The notes beneath the pieces are model-generated. The model searched no databases, had not been told where the DNA came from, and was given only the letters and a program-made list of their open reading frames with translations. From assembly GCA_037447655.1 (NCBI GenBank), contig JBBHKE010000909.1:32244-96243 (forward strand): a stretch of DNA of 64,000 nucleotides, given 5' to 3'. A program made the translations under genes and the position numbers. Source of the stretch: Zygnema cylindricum. Taxonomy: Eukaryota > Streptophyta > Zygnematophyceae > Zygnematales > Zygnemataceae. Positions 32,786 to 45,340 of this stretch are shown here, one piece after another (the stretch's first letter is position 1; every line of letters starts with the position of its first letter).

Positions 32786-34679
32786 CTCACGATTTATCTA
32801 TTGGGAAACCATGATGATAGGTGCATTGTGTAAAAAACGGTATTGGGGAATAGTGAGTGGACAAGTGACGCGTCCATCTCTCGGGGCTCCACCAAGGTTT
32901 GGCGGAGTCAAATTTTCAGGGATTTCATCTCCTCCAACGAAGGAGGCAAATGAAGGGGAAAGCAGTGTGTCGGAGAAAGGGAAGGAGCCAACCACTCCTA
33001 TTGCTCCATCTATAGAGACACCGGTACTAAAAATTGAGGAGAATGATTCACAAACATAGGACTTCAAGAACATGGCAACAAGGCACTTCATCTTGATGCA
33101 TCTCACTCAGGTTTTGGCGACATCTCATCTTCACATAGTGGTGGCTGCGGATCTGTGGATGACGTTGGTGGATATTTACTGAAGCGGCACCATTCAAGAG
33201 CAACTGAATGCATACACTTACAAAAGGGGGAAGATGCTGGACTATTGCAACGATCTGGCATCTTTGTTTATGGAGTTGGAGAGTGCTGGTTGGACAAGAA
33301 CCACTAAAGCAAAGGTTATTACCTTGATCATGAAACTACTAGAGGATTACGAGAATGTGGTCAATTGAGTGCAAGATGTGGATGACAGTCTACGGATCTG
33401 GAGCTCGGTTGTCAAAATGATCCTTGTCTAAGAACACCATTGAGATTCGAAGAGGCGCAAAAAGCGTCTAAGCTCTGACCGCCGGAACAGATCGGTGGAA
33501 CAAGGATCCGAATAAACCTTTTGGAGATGTTGGGAGAGGTGGAAATCAGCCTGGAGGACCGAGGACTCCGAAAGGTCTTTGCCATTTTCGCAAGAAACCT
33601 GGTCACTACATGGCTGAGTGCACCAAGCTTACTGAGCTAAGGCTCAAGGGGAGCTATACTGGTGACTCTTCTGGAGGAAAGAAAAATGCACTTGTGACTA
33701 CACAAGTGAACGCAGAACTCGGAGAGGAAGAGATCTACGGAGAACATCTCCTCAATGAGAAGTTGGAGGAGAGAGAGATCCCATGGAAGCAGTAGTGTGC
33801 GATCGGAGCTGTACGCGAAGCTTCGGAAGAAGGTTGGATCATAGACTCAGGTGCCTCAATGCATATGTGTCGTAGAAAACACTTGTTTACAAAGCTGAGG
33901 AAGATTCCCACCATAGAGATAGAGTACGGGGATGGTAGAGTAGTGACTATCGATTTAGTGGGATCTGTAGATATGAAAGTATAAGTGTAAGGTCATACGT
34001 CCATAGTCACTTTCTCAGATGTGCTTTACATACCTCAGATGAGTAAGAATCATATCTTAACTTCTGTTTTAGATGACAAAGACTTTGAGACCTACACTAG
34101 GAAAGGAGTCTTTACATCTTTGTATGATGATGAGATCTACTTTACAACTAAGAAGGGTAGCCAAGGAATGTTTTGGCTGAACCTGAGTAATGAAAAGAAT
34201 AGAGCTTATTATGTTGGTGGTCCTGAGATAATGATATGGCATAAGTGGTTGGGACATGTGCATTTTGACAGATTGAGGGAAATAAAAAAGCTGGGCGTAG
34301 TGGAAGGGATTCACTTTGGGGATAGTGAAGTGTTGGATGACTGTAGTGATTCTGCACAAGGTAAGGCTCACAGATTGCCCTTTCCAAAATCTGCCACATA
34401 TAGAGGGGAAAGGGTGCTAGATCTTGTACACTTTGATATCTTGGGACCTGCCAAAGTACCTTTGGTAGGAGGGAAAAGATATATGCTAACCATAAATGAT
34501 GAATGGTCAAGGTATTCTAGAGTTTACTTTCTCAAAAATAAGTCAGAAGCACTAATTTATTTTAAGGAATATAGAGCCTGGAGTGAAAAGTTACATGGAA
34601 CTCCCATTAAGAGAATCTGGAGGGATAATTGGGGAGAATATACATCTAACTAGTTTGAGGATTTATTCAGAGATGAAGG
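32786..34679 (+). pseudogene. E4 copia gag-protease-integrase, decayed, interrupted by E5
   Basis: Gag starts PPSRFIYWETMMIGALCKK and is open to 33059, then broken by stops. A damaged zinc knuckle reads CHFRKKPGHYMAEC (second Cys changed to Arg). Protease WIIDSGASMHMC lies near 33834-33870. The pre-integrase and integrase core (34021-34653) read MIWHKWLGHVHFDRL, DLVHFDILGPAKVP, DEWSRYSRVYFL. Coding ends at 34679 at the LTR-C of E5 and continues at 49822. It is a close relative of E3. Confidence 0.9.
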
Positions 34680-35153
34680 TGTTGTCCATTGCCTATTTCA
34701 GCCATGGATTACTCACGGAAGACACCCACAGACTACCCCAAAACAACTGTGTTTCAGACACCACAGATTACTCCACAATTAACAAAATCACCTCAAACTG
34801 CGTCAATATGTAGTATACCATAGACACTATAAGCTTCCAAAGTTATAGTCAAATCCACCAAGGAATCTAGAAGATATAAGCTCCAAAGTTTCCCAAAAAT
34901 AGTTGACAGCTTCTCAAACCAACCAAGTAGACTTCCCACAGAAATCTACAGAATTAACCAAACACAATGAAACTATACACACATATAGTTTGTAGGTCAA
35001 AGAATATCTCTACAAAGTTTCATACAAAAAATCAATCAGGGTGATCACACCATCAGGTCAAAGTTGCAGAAAAACAATCTACCTTTGCTTTGATAAACTT
35101 CATTGTGATACTATAATAAACTAAGTCCTACAAGTTTATACTCAGGTTCACTA
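34680..35153 (-). mobile_element. Left LTR (LTR-C) of E5, truncated
   Basis: It begins TGTTGTCCATTGCC (sense end GGCAATGGACAACA). It aligns for about 470 bp with the LTRs starting at 48603 and 60530, then departs after TATACTCAGGTTCACTA. Bases 34675-34679 are GAAGG, matching the target duplication at 49822-49826. The missing remainder suggests deletion or a later insertion. Confidence 0.8.
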
Positions 35154-36245
35154 CACCGCGCATCGTTATTAGTGTCAAAGTTTAAATAGTGTGTAAGTAA
35201 ATATACCGTCATTGACGCTAATTAAGAATTTTTAAATTTGAAAAAAAAAGGTTTATTTTAATTTCGGCGTTAACGCTAATTTGGGGACAACAAAAATGGA
35301 ATATTCTCTGTACGATTGTAAACATTAATCTATGTAACCGTACACAATCTTAAAAATTGTACGACGGCGCCAAATCGAGTATCCGTACCGATCAGAAAAT
35401 TTTACGGCGGTTACGTGTTAACGCTATACCGCGTAACGTAAAGTTTAATTTCATTTTTTTTGGTTTGATGTTTACGAAAATGGTTAACACGCCACGCTTT
35501 TTCTACATGTAACTTAGACGCATGGCCGTATTTCCGTTCGTCCGTATCTCATGTATTCTAATAACGTCCTTTTTGGGTGGTTTTATTAGAGTTAAGTATG
35601 CTAATATGTGTCTTAATTGTAATGATGGTGTTACCTCGTCTATCTTTCACACGTCTCACCTGTATTAACGTCAACGTTGTTCTGTATTAGAGTAAACGAT
35701 GACACTAAAATGAACCAAAAAGTACATACCGACCAACCAATTAATAATTCACGTCACGTGATTGGTCGCCAAAGATTACACGTGTTTTATTTTTTATCCA
35801 CGCAAACATTATGGCTTTTTTTAATATGCATCAAAACATGTTTGTCTTACCCGCTGCCTTTCCAAGAAAGATCCGTACATTCAATGAGCTGCCATGGTTT
35901 CTCACGCCTTTTTCATGAAAACGTCCATTGTCAACCACGAGCATACTCTCATGTTGAAAACTGACGCAAATTTTAAAACTTTCCCGCTCTCACCGTGTCG
36001 TTTTTAAAATGGAAATATTTTACTTCAAACAAAATATTTGATTTAAAAATTTTGAATGTTCAAATTTTTACCAAGCATTTCCCTCCTTTTTTTCACAACA
36101 TATATTTTCCCCTCCAATATATACTCGTCGTTAACTCCAACAATGGCACTCTTTTCCTCCCTTCGCATCTACCTTCGTTGTTGCATATTATTTTTGTTGC
36201 TTCATATTTATCTTTCACAAGTTGTCGTGACTATCTTAAGAAAAC
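35154..36245. other. Spacer with a miniature-element end
   Basis: The sequence starts CACCGCGCATCGTTATTAGTG, like the terminal repeats at 62586. No right-hand partner was located. The rest is A/T-rich with no recognised gene. Confidence 0.35.
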
Positions 36246-36839
36246 ATGTGGCCCATTACCACCTTTTTTGCGGCGAAATCCAGAGCTCCCGCTGTATTTT
36301 TCCCACCTTCGGTTGAGGAGGAGATGGAGTGGGGCGAGAAAGAAAGGGAGGGAGAGGCAGGTGAAGGGATGGGATCACCAAATGATGACACCCTCATGGA
36401 AGGCGGTGGGTCCGATTTCGGTTCACCCCCAAATTCATCTCCGGACTCACCGCCAGACTCACCGCGTGTGGACCACGGTATCACCTCGGTGGTGAGACGC
36501 AAGCTCCAACACGTGTCGACAAAGGTTGCACGCGTTCGTGTAATCAATTGGATGATTGCGGATTGTAATACAAACGGAAAGGAGTGCCTTATACCGAGGA
36601 CCGTGAAGAAGTTTCCGGAACACTTTACGGGCGAATATAATACAAGTAAGCAATATTAACTTTTTATTCTTACCTTGTATGACTTTTTACGGCTGCTTAC
36701 ATTTTGTTTCTCAATATAGAATTCGCTTATATTGTGGCATTTTGTTTATCTCTACCATTATGTGTTCGTTAGAATTTATATTTATTCTTTCCACGCCCCC
36801 ACCACATTTTCTTAATGTTGTTATGTTAGATCCTCCTGC

Positions 36840-37345
36840 ATCATCGTGAAACACCGACGATAGTGTGTCGTCGCTTGTGGTTCTAATATAATAATATTGT
36901 TAGCAGGCGGCCAAATTGAAGCGCCGACGCGTGGATGAACAAATCGAACTGGCGACGACAATTCGTCGTCGCGACAACGATAAAAATGACAAACTACAAT
37001 ACCGAGCATATTTTAGTTTTTTGTTTTTAGTTAGTACAATAAATATGAACCTTCGTATGGTCGACGAGGCTTTGTCTTTGTCCCATTGTTGGAATCGCAG
37101 AATCAGTAAACCGCGAGTTTTTTTGATTCACTTTCGTCGTCGCACAGTTGGATTATCCAAAAAAATAAGGGACACGACGACTTTCTTTTGTCGCGGACCA
37201 CGCAGTCTGTGAGTGTAATTTGCACGTCGTTGCCATTCTTGGAATCTTCTAAGCAGTGAACCGCGACAACTCCTAATTTTTTTTCGTCGTCACACTGTTG
37301 GAATGATCAAACTGATTGGGTTAGCGACGACTTCGTGCCGTCGCG
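36840..37345 (+). repeat. CGTCG-rich degenerate tandem units in transposase intron 1
   Basis: Units with TCGTCGTCGCACAGTTGG...GACGAC...GTCGCG...CAGTCTGTGAGT appear at about 37130 and 37270, and related GCGACGAC/GTCGTCGC words from 36845. Similar words recur at 39496-39850 and 42036-42375. Confidence 0.55.
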
Positions 37346-37542
37346 AACAACACAATCTGTGAGTATATTTCGAACGCATATAATGCGTTAAAACCTCATG
37401 CGTTATTTTTACGTACGACCTGTCATTTTAAAGACAAACTCGTATATTCTCTCATGTGTAGCCGCCTCTTTTTCGTTTTTGTTTTGTCACGTGTGGCTAA
37501 TTTACATGGAGGGCAGTAGCCAGTCGTATAGGCGACAACGTA

Positions 37543-39417
37543 GTGTCTTGCCGTATCGTCGTCGCTACCCTCCATTACCTCGGCGTAGTCTACGACGTCG
37601 ACCGACAGTACAAAGGGAAGAGGTACGAAGGGATGGAGTGGGAAGAGAAAGCCCCACGAGGGAAAGGCAAACACCGAGGGGGGGTAGAGAGGGAAAGAGA
37701 TGTCCCGAAAACCGTGATAGGAGAAAGGGGTACCGCGGAGGAATAAGCGAGAGAAAGGGAGGCAGCCACTTCCCTACAAATCGGTTGGGTGCCGCCGGAG
37801 GGGAGGGAGCATGAAAGGGAGGTGAGAGAAGAGGTAGAGGTGGAAGGATTGACACCGGTTGGGGGAGGAAGGGAAGAGACCAATTTGGATGAGGTAGCAA
37901 AGGAGGGGGTTTTACCATTGGAGGGAAGGGAGGAAAGGGGTGAATCGGTAAATGTGATGAGAGGGGAGGCTTTAGAAAGTGATATGATTATGGGATAAAA
38001 ATCTCCATTACACGAGGAGGGTGGAAAGACGGTAATGGGTGTAGACGGGGGGGAGATAGAGGCGACGGTAGAAGAGGGTGAGGGAAGTGAGGCACGGGAA
38101 AAGTTAGAAAAAAAATGTAATAAAATAAAAAGAAAATTAATACTTCTTGATGAGGGCGTCGAGGAGGAAAATGGTGGGGGTTTTAGGGAAGAGGATTTGT
38201 TGAGTGAGGAGAGGGAGAGGAAGATAGAATTGGGAGAGGAAAGAAAGGGAAAGGAAACGACGGTTGAAGAGGGTGGGTCGAGTGAGGTTAGGGGAAGATT
38301 AGGTACACAAATAAGGATAATTAAAAAAAAATAATAGGGTTTTGTGAGACCGTGGAGGAGGAAGAAGTGGGGGGAGAGGCGACCGTCGAGAAAGGTGGGG
38401 CAATTGACGCACGAAGAAAGATAGGTAGGAAAAAGGAAAATAGCAAAGGGTAAGCGTAAAGTGAAAGATGACAATGACGAATTATACGTCCCCTCGTCTT
38501 CAGATAACGACGAGAGCATCGAGGATGGTGAAGAACCGCCGGAAGACAAGCCCGAACCCAAAATATTGGAACCCACTGACATCGTGGTGTGGAAAAACGA
38601 GGATGAACCCACCAACGAGGACGAACAAACCCCGGATAGTGAGGAAAAGCAACGTGAGGAGGAATTTGATGATGACGACGACGTGTTTGGGGCACCTCCC
38701 ACGCCGAATAGGGAGAGAGCCATTGTAATGGCTCCTCCGCATCCTCAACGTCCATACCCGGTTGAGCATCCCGATTGGTATTTTCCTCCTCCCACGGGAG
38801 GGAGGAAATGGACAGCTTCGTGCCTCGACCCGAGCATTATATTCCGGTAACCGAATGGTCGGAACATTGGAGGTATGGTGAACCTCGGCCCCTAAACCCG
38901 GAAGCGAATCCTTTTCCGCAAATTCTCGACATCCCCTCCTATGTCACCGCACATCCAACATGGTTGTTTATCTCGCTTGAGGACCGATGCTCCACATAAG
39001 GCAATTTGATCCGACGGATCCCCGGTTAACATGGGTTGTTCATGGGGAGGACGGTTTTCGGGTGAATGTCCCGGAGTTTCTACGTCATCATCATCCGTGG
39101 GATCCGCGGCTATGCTACATCCTAAAATTTTGTCGAGTAATTCCCGAAGTACTTGCTCTCCGAGATGCTCGTACGACGATATTGCAAAAATGTCGCAATG
39201 TTAGAGTGCCACGCTCTCGCCTTTGGGAAATACAAAGGGTTGCGCCACCGAATAGGCCTCCTTCACCTCCGAGAGTAGAGGATTTACCTTTAATAATCGC
39301 GGCACTCACTCAACAAGTAGCGGCTCAACAAGAACAAATAAGAGCGGATCGAGAGCAACTGACGAGGCTCACACGGGCATTGTCGAATAAAAAAAAAATG
39401 GTAATTGGTATGTATTT
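37543..39417 (+). pseudogene. Unrecognised acidic, coiled-coil ORF within transposase intron 1
   Basis: I do not recognise this product. The + strand reads Glu/Arg-rich frames (37543-38334), then an Asp/Glu-rich segment (38461-38830: DELYVPSSSDNDES, EEFDDDDDVFG). Next come a Trp/Pro-rich stretch across a frameshift near 38800 (HYIPVTEWSEHWRYGEPRPL) and another frame change near 38990. The C-terminal part reads FDPTDPRLTWVVHGEDGF and LWEIQR, and ends in a likely coiled coil (LIIAALTQQVAAQQEQIRAD). A GTAATT donor-like site follows KKKM at about 39400. It lies on the same strand as the transposase and may be an accessory ORF of that element or a separate insertion. Confidence 0.5.
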
Positions 39418-39495
39418 TTTACTAACTCTTACTCCATTCTATCACTTCCCATGTTTCACCCACTCACTTACTTGTTTAATGTCGCCGGTGAATCT

Positions 39496-39850
39496 TGAAA
39501 TGGCTCCAGATACTTGAACCAGCGACAAACAACTTTGGTCGCTGAATTTAGCGATGACTTTGGTCGCTGAATTTAGCGATGACTGTAGGCTGTCGCTGAA
39601 CCAAATTTTATTTGTAATATATATATACATATATTTAATGAATTAGGACTGACGTGCTTTTTTTTATTTTCACTTGTATTATGTTTGAAATTGCGACATC
39701 TTAAACTGGTTGCTGAATTAGCGACGACAATCTGTCGTTGCAAAATCTTGAAATGGCTCCAGATACTTCAACCAGCGACGAGCAACATTGGTCGCTGAAT
39801 TTAGCGACGACTGCAGGCCGTCGTTGAACCAAATTTATTACAATAGATAT
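39496..39850 (+). repeat. About 250-bp direct repeat with CGCTGAATTTAGCGA words
   Basis: CTTGAAATGGCTCCAGATAC occurs at about 39496 and 39747. Each copy is followed by ACCAGCGAC, TTGGTCGCTGAATTTAGCGA and GAACCAAATTT. The first copy has an extra 32-bp internal duplication. Confidence 0.8.
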
Positions 39851-41737
39851 AAATTTTTTTAAGTGAATTAGGACTGACAATTTTTTATTTCTTTTATGTT
39901 TTTTTTTTTTCCTTTCCTTTCGTTGCAGATTACCAAAAAGCAAGTCGGTGGTGGAAGGGCCGGGTTGCGACATTGAGAGACATACGGGCGACGAAACATA
40001 CTTTGTCGTATGCGGTATTCGGAAGAAGAAGTGTGGTGGTGACAAAGGCACTGCCGAGTAGGGGGAGGAAGGAGTTTCCATGGGTCACAGCAGTGCACTC
40101 GGAGTTGGTGGATGAGTTTTACCGCTTCAAGAAGGCGGGTATGAAAATGTCACAAACCATTGTAGGGACCATGGCTGCTCATATCATTAAACACATGAAA
40201 GAGGAGAATGGGAGACTATTCGTCGACAATAAGGGTAAGGAGATAAAAATGAAAATGCCAAAACGATGGACGCAACGGTTTTGCGTAAAACACAGTATTG
40301 TGACAAAGGCTCAAAAATGAAAATTACAATTAGGCCCGGAGAAGGAGTAATACATCGAAAAAACAGTAGCATATCACATGGGCGAATTAGAAAGAGGATT
40401 TTTATCGGGTAAGTTTTTTGAACATTTGTATAACTCATTGCTATATGTTGTAACACATGTTACATATATTATTCTAAATTTTGTTTTCTAAGGTTATAAA
40501 TGCAAATAAGCGAAAGAAAATAGTTGCCCCAACCATCATACTTTTTTGTGTTGTGTTTTACTTACAATTTTATGTGTTATTGTGATTATAGGTCGCTACA
40601 ACGAGGATCTAGTCGAAAACATGGACGAGACCCACATGGTTGAAAATTTGGATAACAAAAAGACGTTGGGTTTTCGCGGGGACGAGGTGGTCAAATACGC
40701 GGATGTTGTCGGAGGTGGAGAGTCGATGACTTTGATGGTTCGACTCACAGGCGGAGTGAACGCCCGAATTGAATCTCCTATGTTAATCTTCGCCAACAAG
40801 CTCCGTAATTACCCGATCAAGGGCATCCACGATGACATACCAGATGTTTATCTTTCCCTAAGAATATTTTTTCTTAAATATATTAACGCTATTGTCTCAC
40901 TTATTCTCCCTTGTACTCCACACCCAAAATATTAAATATGGGGTGATATGTTGTTTATATTGATTTCTTCCCATACACTACTCGCCCTCTCTCTCCCTCC
41001 CTCACTCAATATCTTTTCCCACTCTCTTTTGTAGGAGTTTGTTACCGTACCGGGCCGAAAGGTTGGAACGACAAGACGGTCTTCCCACAATGGATTGACG
41101 AACCGAGGTCATACCAAGGAGACCGTGATAGGCGTGAAAAGATTATGTTTTTGGACAATTGTGGCGGTCACAATATGTCTGAGGAATTAAACACCGCTTT
41201 ACGCGCAAAGAGAACTACACTCCAATTTTTTCCTCCGTGTGCAACGCATTTAGTGCAACTTGCCGATTCATTTGTAATTTCTAAAAGCAAAGAAGTGTGG
41301 TCAAGAAAATGGGAAGATTGGAAGATGAAGGGGGTAGAGAGCCACAAGTGGTCCTTACCTAGGGGCCAAAGATGGTCTGGTAAGTTAGTTGGACCGGGTA
41401 AAGCCTTTTTCTTAACGTTGGCACGCGATTCGATACGAGAGGTGAACGAAATGAAAGACAAAAATGGCATGGGATGGGCACGAAGGCGATGATCCAGTGT
41501 GGATTGTCATTAAAGGATGGCAAATGGGAGGAGAGCATGCTTACGCAAGATTTGCAAGTCATAATAATGAAATGGCGAAATCATTTCGATGGCGATGAGG
41601 TGCCACCTCATTCGGCTCCCGCACGAGATTTACTCCAACTCCTTCGAGAGGCCGACATTCAAGATGATGAAGCTAGTCACGACAAAGGCTTAGAGGAATA
41701 CAGTGATTATGAGGCACTTTTTAGAGAAGTGGTTTAA

Positions 41738-43207
41738 TTAGGAGTGGTCGTATAATGGATTATGGGCCGTTTGCAAATCTTTTTACTAATAGTGTGGATT
41801 TTTTTTTAATTTTTTTTTTTAGGTTTTTTTTTATAGGTTAAAACATTTACCTTTCTTTTACTGCAGTATGAAGTATACATTGTATTTCTTTCTTTGGCGA
41901 TGAATATTATCTATCCCTCTTTCATTTTTTTGTTTTCAAGTTGTTTATGATACGTGAATGGCCAAAAATGTGGATGAAATGTTTTTGTAGTGACGGTGTA
42001 AAATCGTTTCTATGTTTGGATTATCATTCTCCCATTCAGCCACGAGACAGTCTCGTCGCTGGGTACCTAAAGACCTTATTTTGACTCAGTGTTTGTGCTG
42101 AATTGTGAAAAATGAAGCATGTCGTTCAACATCGAGAACTGTCGTTGTTGACTGACAGGATAGAAAAACATACCATTCAGCGATGAGATAGTCTCGTCGC
42201 GACGAGACTTTGTCGTCGTTGAGTACCATAAGACCTTCATTTGACTCAGTGTTTTTGCTGAATGGTTAAAAATGAAACATGCCATTAAGCACCGAGGAAT
42301 TCTCGTCGTTGACTGGCAGAATAAAAAGAAAACACAATTCAGTGACGAGACAGTCTCGTCGCTGAGTACCATAAGGGAGAGAGACAGAGAAAAAAAGGGA
42401 GATTGAATGAGATAAAATAAATAATAAAATGAAAATAACGTGACATATTCCAAAAAAAAAAGTGTGAAAAACAATCACATGTGTGACAACGAAAATAGTT
42501 AACAATGACCACACACTTCATCAAATGTATCGCTTAACATTTACAAAACATGTAGATTAAAATCACAGCACCCGTCATTGCAACAACATAAAAATGAATT
42601 ACAATTTAGAAAACATGACATTAATACACTTGGAAATAAATTCAATCCTTTTCACCTAAGAATGACAAAGAGGTTCACTGTAAAAAAACTACAATATATA
42701 CAACCAACCAAATTTTTCAAAATTAAATAAAATATTAGTCTACATGAACGAAATGTACATCGGCTATAAAAATTATCCTTTGTAACAAATGATATTCTAA
42801 TTACCTCCTCTAACTCATGTAAAAATGTGTTTGGAAGTACTAATATTAAATGGAGTAAAGATAACTCCATGACATTCCCACAATCCGTGCATTTGTTCCT
42901 CCATCATAATCAACTAACTGAATATAATCCCGTGCCTACAACAAAGAAAAAAATACAACAATGGAGTTAGTTATAAAAATTAATAACATTAATGTGTAAT
43001 TTTAATGGGGGAGTAAACGGGAGAGGGAAAGAGGGGAGTAAATAGGAGAGGGAGAAAGAGGAGTAACCACATGATTTTGAGTGTAGGGAAAAGGAAATGG
43101 GAGAGGAAGAGGGAGATCGAGGGTTAGAGAGTAGAACAATTTCAACGGGGGAGAGAGAGTGTAAGGGAGAGGATGAGGGAGTGGGAGAGGTGACAACCTG
43201 AGAGGGT
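41738..43207. other. Spacer after the transposase, without a recognised gene
   Basis: A T-rich stretch is followed by the tandem units at 42036-42375, an A/T-rich region and a GGGAGA-like tract at about 43005-43195. GTTTTTGTAGTG at 41981-41992 resembles an inverted CACTA-type end, but I found no partner. Confidence 0.4.
42036..42375 (+). repeat. Tandem units with GACGAGAC-TCTCGTCGC hairpin
   Basis: CATTCAGCCACGAGACAGTCTCGTCGCTG at 42036 recurs at 42176 and 42340 (spacings 140 and about 164). Each holds a self-complementary CGAGACAGTCTCG core and is followed by GTACC.TAAGACCTT. The repeated words match the GCGACGA-type words in transposase intron 1. Confidence 0.8.
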
Positions 43208-44140
43208 TGTTGATATTTGAGTATTTTCTAGGTCTGTATTAGGATAGAAAAGAGCATAGGCAGTCTGCTTTTAACTCCCCTCTCCAAGCCCCCACACTTG
43301 TCGTAGCCACTGAAGGCTGGATAAGGAGCTAGATCCATGGCAGCCTAAGCTCACTAGAGAAGACAGGGGGTGAATTAGGTAGATTTACCAAAATGTATTT
43401 GACGGACCCAAGAATTGATCCTGGTACCTACCGTACGTCAAATTACCTGTAGCCGGTAGCTTTGTCCATTTAGTCTAGGACTAGTGCTAAAGTGTATTTG
43501 GTTTGATACGTATTTAGACATGTACACGTACGATTTTCCATTTAACTAGATTACAATTTATAGGGCATAGAAACAATTGTACTATTAGTACCGGATGAAA
43601 CAAATAATACGGACATTTGTTTCGACGGTCCGTATTAAATACCGATACAAATCGGACGGCCGTCGTTAGCGCCGGCTTCACGGAAAGGACAATTTGGCGG
43701 TTTGCGGACTCCGCCCCTCCGGATGACATGTGGCAACATCATACGGGTTTACACAATCTCTGGAACGGAAGACAACAAATCCGGATGTGACAAATGTCAC
43801 ATTATGGCGATGTCGTACACTGTCCGTACAAAAAGTACTCCGGCATCTGTACTTTATTGTACGGTACAGTCTTCTGATTGGTCAGCACCTCAATACTAGG
43901 GGGTTTAGAGAGGGGTTTAGGACTTATAATATTTTGGGTAGATAGCCGCCTCTCCCAGAGAGCACCTTGTATAAATGGCAAACTTTGGCCAGCCATAACA
44001 ATAAACTCAGTTGACCAAATTTAGTGATTCTTTTTGCTGCGGACTCAAGAGAGTCCACACTACACAGGGGTGTAGTTGGTCAGAGTGTTTGCCAGCCAGG
44101 GTGGCTGCATTTCTAAGGGAAAGTCAAAGTGGGGAATCTT
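43208..44140 (+). mobile_element. LTR-E, copia LTR related to LTR-A and LTR-B
   Basis: It starts about TGTTGATATTTGAGTATTTTC, carries the block GGCAGCCTAAGC, and an antisense tRNA-like block near 43387-43470 (AAGAATTGATCCTGGTACC). A TATAAAT lies at 43970-43976 after AGCCGCCTCTCCCAGAG, then a perfect stem-loop GGACTCAAGAGAGTCC at 44041-44056. The 3' boundary is not fixed, and no primer site was seen after it. Confidence 0.65.
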
Positions 44141-44459
44141 ATCATAAACTCATATTCTAACTTTGCATTATGTGAGTGAAACTGAGCACGCAGAAAGTCT
44201 TATTTCACAGGGGTGAAGCTGTAATGGGGTTCTGATTGTCAAGGGGTCAATCATTTGGGTTTATATAAACTTCAAGTCGGCACTATCTAGATTAGGGTTT
44301 TTGGATTTGCGAATTCTGTGTCGCAATGGAGCCCATAGAGTTTCACGAGAGAGAGTATGAAGTAATTGATGAGATTGCGACAGATTGTGAGGGTGAGAGG
44401 GAGAGGGAGAGGGGAACGGAGAGGGAAAAAGATAGGGCCAGAAAAAAACTATTGGTAGT

Positions 44460-45340
44460 ATGCTAGAAAAGTTCCAGATGAACAAAGCAAATGGATGTAC
44501 TACTCCCATAGATCTAAAGAAAATATCAGAGGGGAGTGAAGAGGGAGGAATATTGATATTGAATGATGAGATAGATGAGGAAGAAAAGAGGTTTATAGAG
44601 AGAATAGTAATATTGATATTGAATGATGAGATAGATGAGGAAGAAAAGAGGTTTATAGAGAGAATTCCATATCGACAGATTGTTGGCAGTTTACTTTACT
44701 TTATGAACTACACTCATCCGGACGTAGCTGCAGCTGTAAAAGTACTCAGTAGGAGTTTAAATGAGCCTAGGAAGAGAGACTGGGAAGCAGCCAAAAGGGT
44801 GATAAGATATTTGGTGAGAACAAGGGAATTGTGGTTGCATTTGGGAACGGAGCACATTGACGTCACTACTTGGAGTGATGCCAATTATAGGGATGTGCCT
44901 TTTAGGCGGTGTACAACTTGATATGTGTTGCAAATTGAATCCGGTGTATGCTCTTGGAGTAGCAAACAACAGAAATTAGTCACTCACTCCACTATGGAGG
45001 CTGAGTACATGGCTTCCTGTGCTGCCACCAAAGAATTAATATGGGTGAAATCTCTTCGTGAGGAACTTGGGATCATGAAGTCTGGAACTCAAAATGTTTT
45101 TTGTCACAATCAAGTTGCTATCTTTATTACAGCTAATCCGAAATATCACTTCAAAGCTAAGCATATGGATATTAGACTAAGCTTTGTCAAATAGAAGATT
45201 GAAAATAAATCATTAAACTAGTTCATAAAATTAATAAAGAAATGATTGCGGACATGGTGACAAAACCAGTGCCTTCACCTAAGTTAATTTATTGCAGGAA
45301 AAACTGCGCATTAAAATTAAATAGTGACTATGAATTAAAG
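44460..45340 (+). pseudogene. Copia RT C-terminus and RNase H fragment
   Basis: The reading starts MLEKFQMNKANGCTTPIDLK and passes through PYRQIVGSLLYFMNYTHPD, then RNase H (STMEAEYMASCAATKE). The TGA near 44921 and the change of the catalytic Asp in CDNQ to His (FCHNQVAI) show decay. A 60-bp in-frame duplication (44549-44608 and 44609-44668) repeats LILNDEIDEEEKRFIERI. It ends in a purine run (AAAGGGAG) directly before LTR-D, so this is the 3' end of a + strand element. Confidence 0.88.

Larger units (their letters stand above)
36246..41737 (+). pseudogene. CENP-B/pogo-type DDE transposase gene, four exons, decayed
   Basis: The exons proposed are 36246-36645, 39929-40408, 40592-40843 and 41035 to about 41737. 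Phases agree at the first two joins (an Asn codon at the first, a Gly codon at the second). Exon 1 ends with IPRTVKKFPEHFTGEYN and exon 2 opens YQKASRWWKGR. Exon 2 carries a CENP-B-type helix-turn-helix region ending W.QRFCVKHSIVTKAQ. Exon 3 has NMDET (first Asp). Exon 4 has FLDNCGGHN (second Asp) and THLVQLADSFV (third), a DD36D spacing by my count. Lesions are TGA at 40318, TAA at 40351, an AT in place of GT at the third donor, and a frameshift near 41470. No terminal inverted repeats were found. Confidence 0.75.

Noticed and set aside
37590-38723. 377-codon - strand Ser/Leu/Pro-rich frame
   Set aside because: It is the antisense of a purine-rich acidic stretch, where stop codons are scarce by composition.
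41981-41992. CACTA transposon end (GTTTTTGTAGTG)
   Set aside because: Only one short end; no partner or CACTA transposase domain seen.
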